Source of the DNA: Mycolicibacterium sp. BiH015
GTDB lineage: Bacteria > Actinomycetota > Actinomycetes > Mycobacteriales > Mycobacteriaceae
NCBI RefSeq assembly: GCF_027706845.1
Contig: NZ_JAQGCZ010000014.1
Coordinates: 62,001 to 126,000 of the forward strand
Reading direction: 5' to 3'
DNA length: 64,000 nucleotides
A program made the translations under genes and the position numbers. Shown here piece after piece: positions 17,494-25,301 of this stretch; position 1 is the stretch's first letter; every line of letters starts with the position of its first letter. The notes beneath the pieces are model-generated. The model was not told the origin of the DNA, did not search any database, and saw only the letters and a list, made by a program, of their open reading frames with translations.

Positions 17494-17525
17494 TTGACGC
17501 GACGCAGGACACAGTGCTCTACTTT
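17494..17525 (+). promoter_or_regulatory. candidate promoter of the dehydrogenase-importer operon
   Basis: TTGACG (17494-17499) is a good -35. The -10 is less certain: TCTACT, CTACTT and TACTTT lie at spacers of 18-20. The operator O2 follows within three bases, as expected for repression. Confidence 0.4.
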
Positions 17526-17527
17526 GC

Positions 17528-17545
17528 GTACTAACCAGTTAGTAC
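17528..17545. promoter_or_regulatory. probable TetR operator O2, perfect palindrome
   Basis: GTACTAACCAGTTAGTAC is an 18-base perfect inverted repeat (8-bp arms, CA centre). It sits between the candidate promoter and the GGAGAG ribosome-binding site of the dehydrogenase gene, and its right part matches O1. Confidence 0.75.
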
Positions 17546-17563
17546 ATTACGGAGAGCCCACGC

Positions 17564-18439
17564 ATGACCCAGCGCCCCTTCCTCGTCGGATTAGTCGGAA
17601 CCGGTGTAGGACCGTCTCTGACGCCCGCCTTGCACATGACCGAGGCACGCGCCCAGGGCATCGACTACGTGTACCGCACCTTCGACCTCACCGAGCTCGG
17701 CATCGCGCCGAGCCGCATCGGCGACGTCCTGTCGTGGGCCCGCGCGATGGGTTACGACGCGCTCAACATCACCCATCCGTGCAAGCAGTCGGTCCTCACA
17801 CACCTCGACGACATCGACCCGACCGCCGCCGCGCTCGGCGCCGTCAACACCGTCCTCTTCCGACCCGACGGCCGCGCCGTCGGCTACAACACCGACACCA
17901 CCGGATTCGCTCACGGATTCGCCGAAGGCCTGCCCGATGCGACGGTCGACTCGGTCGTGCTCGTCGGGGCCGGAGGTGCCGGAGCTGCGGTCGCGGACGC
18001 ACTCATGCGGCTGGGCACCGGGCACCTGACGGTTGTCGACCTCGACCTCGACAGGGCCGCCGCGGTCGGCAACGACCTTGCGGCGCGATACCCGCACGCC
18101 GACATCGACGCCTGCGCCTTCGACAAGCTCGCCGTCCTGCTTCCCGACAGCGACGGCGTCGTCCACGCCACCCCGACCGGGATGGCGGCACACCCCGGCA
18201 TGGCCTTCTCCCCCGAGCTACTGCACTCGGGTCTGTGGGTCGCCGACATCGTCTACCGGCCACTGGACACCGCGCTGCTGCAGGCCGCTCGCGCCGCCGG
18301 TTGCCGCACCCTCGACGGCGGACACATGGCCGTCTATCAGGCCACCGACGCCTTCGAGCTCATCACCGGAATCGCCCCCGACGCCGAACGGATGTCCAAG
18401 CACTTCCGCTCGCTGGTCGTCGAGTCAGAACAACCCTGA
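17564..18439 (+). CDS. qsuD: shikimate/quinate dehydrogenase, catabolic AroE-like (QsuD type)
   Basis: A 291-residue AroE-fold dehydrogenase. The substrate domain has GPSLTPALHM (the usual AroE SxS motif is changed to SLT) and the catalytic Lys in NITHPCKQSV. The nucleotide loop is GAGGAGAAVADAL, followed by LTVVDLDLDRA; the acidic Asp after the second strand favours NAD over NADP. Both features are typical of quinate/shikimate dehydrogenases that oxidise the alcohols for catabolism. It starts at ATG 17564 with GGAGAG seven bases upstream and is the first gene after operator O2. Exact preference for quinate or shikimate is not decidable from sequence. Confidence 0.85.
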   Translation: MTQRPFLVGLVGTGVGPSLTPALHMTEARAQGIDYVYRTFDLTELGIAPSRIGDVLSWARAMGYDALNITHPCKQSVLTHLDDIDPTAAALGAVNTVLFRPDGRAVGYNTDTTGFAHGFAEGLPDATVDSVVLVGAGGAGAAVADALMRLGTGHLTVVDLDLDRAAAVGNDLAARYPHADIDACAFDKLAVLLPDSDGVVHATPTGMAAHPGMAFSPELLHSGLWVADIVYRPLDTALLQAARAAGCRTLDGGHMAVYQATDAFELITGIAPDAERMSKHFRSLVVESEQP

Positions 18440-18481
18440 GATGTCCAACAATCCGGCACAATTCGCCCGAAGGAGTCACCG

Positions 18482-19819
18482 ATGACCACGACACAACACG
18501 CGGGAGCACTGCCCGAGAAAACCCCCAAGAAGGCGGCGCTGGCCAGCTTCATGGGCAGCGCCGTCGAATACTACGACTTCTTCCTGTTCGGGTCCGCCGC
18601 GGCGCTGATCTTCCCGCACGTCTTCTTCCCGTCGGATGACGAAGCGGCACTGGTGATGTCGTTCGCCACCTTCGGTTTCGCCTACATCGCCCGACCGTTC
18701 GGCGCGGTGATCCTCGGACACTTCGGCGACCGCATCGGGCGTCAGCGCGTCCTGATGTTCACTCTGGTGTTGATGGGCCTGTCCACGTTCCTGATCGGCT
18801 GTCTGCCCGGTTTCGAGACCATCGGCTGGGCCGCACCGGCGCTGCTGGTCATCTGCCGCCTGATGCAAGGCCTGTCGGCTGCCGGTGAGCAGGCGGGCGC
18901 CAGCTCACTGACCTTGGAGCACTCCCCCGACGATCGGCGTGCGTTCTTCACATCGTGGACGTTGACCGGCACACAGGGCGGATTGATCCTGGCATCGCTG
19001 GTGATGATCCCGTTCATGGCGCTGCCGGACGAAGCAAAGTACTCCTGGGGCTGGCGTGTCCCGTTCTGGCTGTCGGCTGTCATCATCGTGGTCGCCTACT
19101 TCATCCGTCGTCAGTTGCACGAGACTCCTCAGTTCACCGAGGCAAAGAACGCGGGCACCATCGCACGGATGCCGCTGGTGCCGCTGCTCAAGAACCATTG
19201 GAAGGATGTGCTGCGCGTCATCCTGTGCGCCTTCATCGCAGCAGTGTCAACGGTTTTCGGCAATCTGGCGCTGGCCTACGGCAAGAAGGTCGGGCTGGCA
19301 GAAGATCTGACGCTCTGGCTCGTCGTCGTCGCGAACGTCGGCGCGCTCATCACACAACCCCTTTTCGGCCGGCTGGCCGACCGCATCGGACGCAAGCCGG
19401 TGTTCGTCTACGGCGCGCTGTCCTCGGCTGCACTGATGCCGCTCTACATGCTCTCGATGAGTCAGGACAATCATCTTCTGACCTTCGCGCTGGCCGTTGC
19501 GACGTTCTCGTGCGGCTACGCCGCCGCCAACGCAGTGTGGCCGTCGTTCTACGGCGAGATGTTCTCGACGCAGGTGCGGTTCTCCGGCATGGCCATCGGC
19601 ACCCAGCTCGGCTTCCTGCTCGCAGGATTCGCGCCGTCGATCGTCACCGCGCTCGGCGGTGTGCGCGAGGGTGGCTGGGTCGTGATCAGCGTGTTCACCG
19701 CGGTGGTCTGCGTCGTCTCCGCCGCCGCGGCCATGACCGCCCGCGAGACCAAGGACGTTCCGACCGACATGCTCGGGAAGTACTCACCGGCCACGCCGCG
19801 AGAGCTCGCCATCCACTGA
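18482..19819 (+). CDS. MHS-family MFS importer, probably for shikimate/quinate
   Basis: A 445-residue major facilitator with 12 predicted membrane helices. MHS-subfamily markers are present: GSAVEYYDFFLFG at the N-terminus, the loop GHFGDRIGRQRVL after helix 2 and its repeat GRLADRIGRKPVFVYG in the second half. ShiA, KgtP and ProP belong to this group. Position directly behind the dehydrogenase gene, under the same operator, points to uptake of shikimate or quinate by proton symport. GAAGGAG precedes ATG 18482. A related aromatic acid such as protocatechuate is an alternative substrate. Confidence 0.85.
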   Translation: MTTTQHAGALPEKTPKKAALASFMGSAVEYYDFFLFGSAAALIFPHVFFPSDDEAALVMSFATFGFAYIARPFGAVILGHFGDRIGRQRVLMFTLVLMGLSTFLIGCLPGFETIGWAAPALLVICRLMQGLSAAGEQAGASSLTLEHSPDDRRAFFTSWTLTGTQGGLILASLVMIPFMALPDEAKYSWGWRVPFWLSAVIIVVAYFIRRQLHETPQFTEAKNAGTIARMPLVPLLKNHWKDVLRVILCAFIAAVSTVFGNLALAYGKKVGLAEDLTLWLVVVANVGALITQPLFGRLADRIGRKPVFVYGALSSAALMPLYMLSMSQDNHLLTFALAVATFSCGYAAANAVWPSFYGEMFSTQVRFSGMAIGTQLGFLLAGFAPSIVTALGGVREGGWVVISVFTAVVCVVSAAAAMTARETKDVPTDMLGKYSPATPRELAIH

Positions 19820-19828
19820 CCGCCGTTG

Positions 19829-19880
19829 GCCGACACGGCATTTCACGCGCAGGGTCCTGCGGGTGAAATGCCGTGTCGGC
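19829..19880. terminator. 25-bp inverted repeat between the importer and IclR genes
   Basis: Arms at 19829-19853 and 19856-19880 pair at 24 of 25 positions with almost no loop. It lies between convergent genes whose stops are about 60 bases apart. This is one of the longest hairpins in the window. No T-tract. Confidence 0.7.
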
Positions 19881-19882
19881 GT

Positions 19883-20632
19883 CTACAGGAGGCGCCCGAT
19901 TCCCCCCGCCGCGACCTGAAGCGCTCCGATCAGCCGCTGGCGGTCGCGCTTGAGGGTGGGCACCACCACCCCGATCGCGGCCGCCACGGCATTGTCGGAG
20001 GACTGCACCACCGGAACCGCCAGCGAACACGCTCCCGCTGACATCTCCTCGGCCGTCGAGGCGATCCCTTCCCGCCGCACGCGCTCCAGTTGGACGCTCA
20101 GGATCCGAGGCGAGGTAATGGTCTTGGGGGTCACCTTGAGCAAACTCCTGAACACACGGTCCTGCACATCGCGCGGCGCATGGGCGAGCAGCACCTTACC
20201 TACCCCGGTGCAGTGCATCGGCAGGCGCGAGCCCACCGTCGACACGATCGGCACCGAGGCACGGCCCGCTATCCGCTGCAGATAGAGCACCTGGTCGCCG
20301 TCGCGAACCGCCAGGTGCACGGTTGCCAGCGTCGCGGCGTACACATCGTTGAGGAATGGCTCTGCCACCTGGGTGAGCCTTCCCCGCACCGGAGCCAGCA
20401 GTCCCGCCGACCACAGCAGCCGTCCCACCACATAGCGGCCGTCCGGCCGACGCTCCAGCGCGCCGCCGGCGACCATCTCGCCGACGAGCCGGTGCGCCGT
20501 CGGCACCGCCAGCCCGGACCGCTGCGCAAGTTCGGTCAGTGTGAGTGCACGATGACGGTCGTCGAATGCGCCGACCACCGACAGCAAACGCTGTGCCACG
20601 GTGACACCCGGGGTCGACGCATTGCCCGCCAT
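19883..20632 (-). CDS. IclR-family regulator of protocatechuate genes (inferred)
   Basis: 249 residues. The N-terminal winged helix (LTLTELAQRSGLAVPTAHRLVGEMVAGGAL, then the wing RRPDGRYVVG) is followed by an IclR effector domain with LHCTG-like PMHCTGVGKVLLAHA and GACSLAVPVV. It is divergent from pcaH by 71 bases, the usual layout of PcaR/PcaU regulators, which sense protocatechuate or beta-ketoadipate. The intergenic TTCCGCTCAGTGAAA near 20645 is weakly palindromic and could be its site, but the evidence is thin. Activator or repressor status cannot be told. Confidence 0.85.
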   Translation of the reverse strand: MAGNASTPGVTVAQRLLSVVGAFDDRHRALTLTELAQRSGLAVPTAHRLVGEMVAGGALERRPDGRYVVGRLLWSAGLLAPVRGRLTQVAEPFLNDVYAATLATVHLAVRDGDQVLYLQRIAGRASVPIVSTVGSRLPMHCTGVGKVLLAHAPRDVQDRVFRSLLKVTPKTITSPRILSVQLERVRREGIASTAEEMSAGACSLAVPVVQSSDNAVAAAIGVVVPTLKRDRQRLIGALQVAAGGIGRLL

Positions 20633-20703
20633 TGTGCTGATTCCTTCCGCTCAGTGAAAGTCTAGGCTTCCACGTCTCTGCGCTGCGGCATACCGTCACT
20701 TCC

Positions 20704-21498
20704 ATGCGAGCAATCTTTGACACCGACCCCGACAGCGCGTCGGCGAGCCAGGCGGAAATCAACGCCGAGATGGCCGCGATCGAGTCCGCGTACGTCCAGT
20801 CGGGCGTCGAGGAGACCCAGCCGCGTTTGGACTATCCGCCCTATCGCAGCAGTTTGTTGCGCCACCCCACCAAGGACCTCATGCACGCCGACCCCGAGGG
20901 CATCGAGCTCTGGACTCCGGCCTTCGGCCATCAGGACGTGCACCCGCTGGAGTCGGATCTGACCATCCAGCACAGCGGTGCGCCCATCGGCGAGCGGATG
21001 GTGCTCACCGGCAAGATCCTGGACGGAGAGGGCAGGCCGGTGCGGCGCCAGCTGGTCGAGATCTGGCAGGCCAATGCGGCGGGGCGCTACATCCACAAGC
21101 GCGATCAGCACGCCGCGCCGCTGGACCCGAACTTCACCGGTGTGGGCCGGTGCCTGACCGACGACGCGGGCAACTACTCGTTCACCACGATCAAACCGGG
21201 TCCGTATCCGTGGAAGAACCACCGCAACGCATGGCGGCCTGCGCACATCCATTTCTCGCTATTCGGAACCGATTTCACCCAGCGGATGATCACCCAGATG
21301 TACTTTCCTGCAGACCCGCTGTTCAAGCTCGACCCGATCTATCAATCGATCACCGACCAAAAGGCGCGGGAACGGCTGATCGCGACCTACGACCATGACG
21401 TCTCGACCCACGAATGGTGTACCGGCTACCGCTGGGACATCGTCCTGACCGGCGCGCAGCGCACAGTGTTCGACACGGATGAGGAGGACCAGCCATGA
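20704..21498 (+). CDS. pcaH: protocatechuate 3,4-dioxygenase beta subunit
   Basis: 264 residues of the intradiol dioxygenase family with all four iron ligands in place: Tyr129 (AAGRYIHK), Tyr168 (GPYPWKNH), His181 and His183 (PAHIHFSLFG). It is the iron-binding catalytic subunit that opens the ring of protocatechuate to 3-carboxy-cis,cis-muconate, acting with PcaG. It is the first gene of pcaHGBC, and its stop overlaps the pcaG start. The N-terminal 50 residues match the longer actinobacterial beta subunits. ATG at 20704 lacks a strong Shine-Dalgarno sequence. Confidence 0.95.
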   Translation: MRAIFDTDPDSASASQAEINAEMAAIESAYVQSGVEETQPRLDYPPYRSSLLRHPTKDLMHADPEGIELWTPAFGHQDVHPLESDLTIQHSGAPIGERMVLTGKILDGEGRPVRRQLVEIWQANAAGRYIHKRDQHAAPLDPNFTGVGRCLTDDAGNYSFTTIKPGPYPWKNHRNAWRPAHIHFSLFGTDFTQRMITQMYFPADPLFKLDPIYQSITDQKARERLIATYDHDVSTHEWCTGYRWDIVLTGAQRTVFDTDEEDQP

Positions 21499-22049
21499 GC
21501 ACTCTGTTGACGGCCACGCCCGGTCAGACGATCGGGCCGTTCTTCGGCTATGCACTGCCCTACGACCACGGTCACGAACTCGTACCCCCACAGGCGCCGG
21601 GCGCGATCAGGTTTCACGGCACCGTTCGCGACGGCGACGGTCAGCCGGTACGCGACGCGATGCTGGAGATCTGGCAGGCCGACGCCGACGGCGAGATTCC
21701 GAGGTCGGGTGGCTCGCTGCACCGCGACGGCTGGACGTTCACCGGATGGGGCCGCGCCTCCACCGATGACGACGGCCACTTCAGCTTCTCGACACTGGAG
21801 CCGGGTGCCACCGTCCCCGGCAGGGCATCGTTCATCCTCGTGACGGTCTTCGGCCGCGGCCTGATGAACCGGCTGTTCACCCGCGCCTATGTCCCCGGCC
21901 CCGCGCTTGCCGACGATCCGCTGCTCAATTCCCTGCCCGCAGAACGTCGTCGGACGCTGGTCGCCGCCCGCGATGCCGACGGGCTGCGGTTCGACATATC
22001 CCTTCAAGGTCCCGACGAGACGGTCTTCCTGCGCTACCCGGGCCACTGA
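21495..22049 (+). CDS. pcaG: protocatechuate 3,4-dioxygenase alpha subunit
   Basis: 184 residues with the intradiol dioxygenase beta-sandwich (TPGQTIGPFFGYALPY at the start, then DAMLEIWQADADG), but without the Tyr/Tyr/His/His iron set, as expected for the structural alpha subunit. FSTLEPGATVPGRASFILVTVFGRGL corresponds to the region where the beta subunit has its iron-binding HIH. It forms the active-site wall with PcaH. Its ATG overlaps the pcaH stop by four bases, giving a 1:1 coupled pair. The length is normal for actinobacterial alpha subunits. Confidence 0.94.
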   Translation: MSTLLTATPGQTIGPFFGYALPYDHGHELVPPQAPGAIRFHGTVRDGDGQPVRDAMLEIWQADADGEIPRSGGSLHRDGWTFTGWGRASTDDDGHFSFSTLEPGATVPGRASFILVTVFGRGLMNRLFTRAYVPGPALADDPLLNSLPAERRRTLVAARDADGLRFDISLQGPDETVFLRYPGH

Positions 22050-22051
22050 TC

Positions 22052-23254
22052 GTGACAGATCTGTTCTGGCCGGGTGACCACCGCGCCGGTGGGCTCATGA
22101 GCGACGGCGCCTTCCTGAAAGCTCTCGTTGCCGTCGAGAACTCCTGGCTGGCAACCCTTGTGGAACGCGGCGTGGCCCCGGCGTCAGCGCAAGCCGACCT
22201 GAGCGCTCTCGTCGGGGAAGCCGATGCCGCCGAACTCGCGATCACTGCCGAGCGCGACGGCAATCCGGTGACCGGCCTGGTGGCCCTTTTGCGTTCACGC
22301 ACCGCAAGAGACGCGGCCCGATGGCTGCACCGCGGTCTGACCAGCCAGGACGTCGTCGACACGGCGCTGGCTCTCTGCCTGCGCGACGTCATCGCCGCTA
22401 TCGAGACACACCTGGACCGGCAGGTGCGGCGCTTGGGTGAGCTCACCGTGAAGCATCGGCACGATCCGATGCTCGCCCGCACGCTGACCCAGCCGGCGCT
22501 GCCCGGCACCGCAGGACTCAAGTTCGCGGTGTGGCTCGGTGCAGTGCTTGACGCCGCCGACACGTTGCGCAGCCTGCCCGCGGCGGCACCGCAGTGCGGT
22601 GGTGCAGCCGGGACGCTGGCGGCGGCCGTCGAGCTGACCGGATCGGTCGAGGACGCCCTCGCGCTGACCACCACGATGGCTGCGAAACTCGCTCTCGCGC
22701 CGACCCTTTCATGGCATACCTCCCGGTCCCGTGTCACGCGGGCCGGCGATGCCCTCGTCACGTGCTGCGACGCGTGGGGCCATATCGCCAACGATGTGTC
22801 GCTCGGCGGGCGCGCCGAGATCGGCGAGTTCTCCGAGGGCACCGGCGGCGGTTCGTCGACGATGCCGCATAAGAACAATCCGGTGCTGACGATCCTGCTG
22901 CGTCGCAACGCATTGGCCGCCCCCTCGTTGTCGGCTGCCCTGCACGCTGCATCCGCGGCATCGGTCGATGAGCGCTCCGACGGGGGTTGGCACGCCGAAT
23001 GGGCGTCGCTTCGAACGCTGGCGCGGCGCACCGTCGTCGCAGCATCGCAGGCCACCGATCTGCTGACGGGGCTGCGGTTCGACGTTGGCCGCGCTTCGGC
23101 GAACATGACTGCGGCAGAAGGCATCGACGCCGAGCAGCAGACGATGGCCCACCTTGTCGGGGGCAGCGCCGACGGCTCTTACCTAGGAGCCACCCAACGC
23201 ATCATCGACGCCACGATGTCCCGTGCCACCGCCTATCTGAAGGAGACAAGTTGA
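22052..23254 (+). CDS. pcaB: 3-carboxy-cis,cis-muconate cycloisomerase
   Basis: A 400-residue member of the fumarase/aspartase superfamily, with the signature GGGSSTMPHKNNPVL near residues 267-281 and the TSQDVVDTAL segment near residue 106. It turns 3-carboxymuconate into 4-carboxymuconolactone, the step after PcaHG. GTG at 22052 starts two bases after the pcaG stop, and the stop overlaps the pcaC start. It is somewhat shorter than proteobacterial PcaB proteins (about 450 residues), mainly at the C-terminus. Confidence 0.92.
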   Translation: MTDLFWPGDHRAGGLMSDGAFLKALVAVENSWLATLVERGVAPASAQADLSALVGEADAAELAITAERDGNPVTGLVALLRSRTARDAARWLHRGLTSQDVVDTALALCLRDVIAAIETHLDRQVRRLGELTVKHRHDPMLARTLTQPALPGTAGLKFAVWLGAVLDAADTLRSLPAAAPQCGGAAGTLAAAVELTGSVEDALALTTTMAAKLALAPTLSWHTSRSRVTRAGDALVTCCDAWGHIANDVSLGGRAEIGEFSEGTGGGSSTMPHKNNPVLTILLRRNALAAPSLSAALHAASAASVDERSDGGWHAEWASLRTLARRTVVAASQATDLLTGLRFDVGRASANMTAAEGIDAEQQTMAHLVGGSADGSYLGATQRIIDATMSRATAYLKETS

Positions 23255-23619
23255 GCAGCCACGACGACGGGATGGCCGTGCGCAGGCAGGTCCTCGGCGA
23301 TGCGCACGTCGACCGGGCCGTCGCGAGCACCACCGACTTCACCGCCGAATTTCAGGATTTCATCACCCGCTACGCGTGGGGCGAGATCTGGACCAGGCCG
23401 GGGCTGGACCGCAAGTCACGCTCGATGATCACACTGACCGCGCTCGTCGCGCGCGGCCACCACGAGGAACTCGCGATGCACGTGCGGGCCGCGCTGCGCA
23501 ACGGGTTGACCGCCGAGGAGATCAAGGAAGTGCTTCTGCAGTCCGCGATCTACTGCGGGGTACCTGACGCGAACTCGGCGTTCCGGATCGCCTCGGGTGT
23601 AATAGCAGAAGAAACCTGA
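23251..23619 (+). CDS. pcaC: 4-carboxymuconolactone decarboxylase
   Basis: A 122-residue single-domain CMD protein with the family core EIWTRPGLDRKSRSMITLTALVARG, HEELAMHVRAALRNGLTAEEI and LLQSAIYCGVPDANSAF. It removes CO2 from 4-carboxymuconolactone to give beta-ketoadipate enol-lactone. Many actinobacteria fuse this domain to the enol-lactone hydrolase (PcaL); here it stands alone and no pcaD follows. TTG at 23251 overlaps the pcaB stop and has AAGGAG upstream. It is the last gene of the pca operon in the window. Confidence 0.92.
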   Translation: MSSHDDGMAVRRQVLGDAHVDRAVASTTDFTAEFQDFITRYAWGEIWTRPGLDRKSRSMITLTALVARGHHEELAMHVRAALRNGLTAEEIKEVLLQSAIYCGVPDANSAFRIASGVIAEET

Positions 23620-23705
23620 TCCGACGGGCGCGATCCTGCTGTCCGTCAGCGGTACCGGTGCATACCCGGAATCCGGTGGCAGGCGGCCCGATAGGCTCAA
23701 GCCCC

Positions 23706-24662
23706 GTGCGCGCCGTGCTGATCGTCAACCCGAATGCGACCTCGACGACGCCGGCAGGCCGTGATCTGTTGGCCCATGCGCTGGAGAGCCGCGTCCAGCT
23801 GAGTGTGGTTCACACCGACCACCGCGGCCACGCCATCGAGATCGCCCAGGACGCCACGCGCAGCGGTGTCGAGGTCTTGATCGTGCACGGCGGCGACGGC
23901 ACGGTGAATGAAGTCGTCAACGGCATCCTCGGCGAGGGGGGACCCGGCGGTGCCGGACCGGCGGTCGGGGTGGTGCCCGGCGGGTCGGCCAACGTCTTCG
24001 CCCGCGCATTGGGAATCAGCCCGGACCCGATCGAAGCCACCAATCAGCTTGTCGATCTGCTGGGCGATTACCGCCGTGGACGGACGTGGCGGCGGATCGG
24101 CCTGATGGACTGCGGCGAGCGTTGGGGTGTGTTCACGGCGGGGATGGGCGTCGACGGCGACGTCGTCGCCGCGGTGGAGCAGCAACGCGCGAAAGGCCGA
24201 AAGGTGACCGCGTCCCGCTATGTCCGGGTCGCGATCCGGGAGGTGCTCGCCAGCGCACGCAGGGAGCCGCGTCTGACACTTCACCTGCCGGGCCAGGAGC
24301 CCGTCACGGGAGTGCATTTCGCGTTCGTGTCGAACTCCAGCCCATGGACCTACGCCAACTCCCGACCGGTATGGACGAACCCGGACACCACATTCGAAAC
24401 CGGGCTGGGCGTCTTCGCCACCACGAGCATGAACGTGTGGGCCAATCTGCGCCTGGTACGGCAGATGAACTCGCGCAGGCCGCGGCTGGAAGCCCGGCAC
24501 CTCATCCGCGACGACGACCTCCCATGGCTCAAGGTGACGAGCGACGGACCCGTTGCCTGCCAGATCGACGGTGATTACGTCGGCATGCGCGAAATGATGG
24601 AATTCACTTCGGTACCCGACGCTCTCGCGGTGGTGGCGCCTGCCCCGAAGATGGGGAGATAA
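23706..24662 (+). CDS. diacylglycerol/lipid kinase family protein (Rv3218 type)
   Basis: A 318-residue protein of the DAGK_cat/YegS family. The nucleotide loop GGDGTVNEVVNGIL is at about residues 62-75, with VVPGGSANVFARALGIS after it. The C-terminal beta domain ends QIDGDYVGMREMMEFTSVPDAL, the usual lipid-kinase tail. It probably phosphorylates a lipid or sphingoid-like alcohol at the membrane face. The positional orthologue is Rv3218, which marks the right border of the catabolic insertion. GTG at 23706 gives a length close to the orthologue. Confidence 0.85.
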   Translation: MRAVLIVNPNATSTTPAGRDLLAHALESRVQLSVVHTDHRGHAIEIAQDATRSGVEVLIVHGGDGTVNEVVNGILGEGGPGGAGPAVGVVPGGSANVFARALGISPDPIEATNQLVDLLGDYRRGRTWRRIGLMDCGERWGVFTAGMGVDGDVVAAVEQQRAKGRKVTASRYVRVAIREVLASARREPRLTLHLPGQEPVTGVHFAFVSNSSPWTYANSRPVWTNPDTTFETGLGVFATTSMNVWANLRLVRQMNSRRPRLEARHLIRDDDLPWLKVTSDGPVACQIDGDYVGMREMMEFTSVPDALAVVAPAPKMGR

Positions 24663-24939
24663 GTGGTTTGATCTGCGCGGATGCCGGCAATCAGGATGTT
24701 GCCAGGGCCGAATTAAAGCGCAGGTGGATTGAGTGTAGTACAACGGAGTTAGGGCTTCGGTAACGGTCCTGGGTAGTGACATTGACCACGTGTTAACGGA
24801 CTGCTATTGACATCTGTTCAGCCTGTGAAAGCATCGGATGCAACAGCGCAGAAACATTTGGTGCGCTTGCGTTAACAGCCGAAGCGAAGTTCGTGCGCAT
24901 TTGTTGCGTGCACACATGATGATTACGAGGAGTTAGACC
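24663..24939 (+). promoter_or_regulatory. whiB1 promoter and leader region
   Basis: 277 bases without a gene. It is AT-richer than its surroundings and holds a CRP-like site at 24775-24790, TTGACA-like hexamers, and a GAGGAG ribosome-binding site just before ATG 24940. The length suggests a long regulated leader. The exact transcription start cannot be placed from sequence. Confidence 0.5.
24775..24790. promoter_or_regulatory. candidate CRP (cAMP receptor protein) site
   Basis: AGTGACATTGACCACG keeps the GTG-N8-CAC core of the mycobacterial CRP consensus TGTGA-N6-TCACA. The M. tuberculosis whiB1 promoter is known to be CRP-controlled, so the location fits. Confidence 0.45.
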
Positions 24940-25194
24940 ATGGATTGGCGCCATAAGGCGGTCTGTCGTGACGAGGATCCGGAGCTGTTCTTCCCGGTGG
25001 GAAACAGCGGCCCGGCCCTTGCCCAGATCGCTGACGCGAAGCTCGTCTGCAACCGCTGTCCGGTGACTGCGGAGTGCCTGAGCTGGGCCTTGGAGTCCGG
25101 CCAGGATGCGGGCGTGTGGGGCGGAATGAGTGAAGACGAGCGTCGAGCCCTCAAGCGCCGCAACGCGCGCACGAAGGCTCGCACCGGCGTCTGA
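24940..25194 (+). CDS. whiB1: WhiB1, nitric-oxide-responsive iron-sulfur transcription factor
   Basis: 84 residues with the four cluster-ligating cysteines Cys9, Cys37, Cys40 and Cys46, the GVWGG turn at about 58-62, and a basic C-terminal DNA-binding tail (RRALKRRNARTKARTG). WhiB1 carries a 4Fe-4S cluster, binds the sigma-A subunit and responds to NO; it is essential in M. tuberculosis. The sequence is very close to the M. tuberculosis protein from memory. It is monocistronic, with a strong hairpin just downstream. Confidence 0.97.
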   Translation: MDWRHKAVCRDEDPELFFPVGNSGPALAQIADAKLVCNRCPVTAECLSWALESGQDAGVWGGMSEDERRALKRRNARTKARTGV

Positions 25195-25214
25195 GTTACG
25201 TACCGACTCAACGA

Positions 25215-25245
25215 GCGACGGCCCCGACAAAATCGGGGCCGTCGC
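25215..25245. terminator. intrinsic terminator after whiB1
   Basis: A 13-bp perfect stem (GCGACGGCCCCGA, TCGGGGCCGTCGC) with a five-base CAAAA loop, followed by TTTGT. It is the most classical terminator in the window and lies between the convergent whiB1 and pdtaS. Confidence 0.85.
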
Positions 25246-25301
25246 TTTGTGAATTCAATTACGTGACGTCTCGTCCCATTAACGGAATTCGCCGGGAAAG
25301 G

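Noticed and set aside
20633..20703. IclR operator between the iclR and pcaH genes
   Set aside because: TTCCGCTCAGTGAAA is only weakly palindromic and unique in the window; not enough to list as a site.
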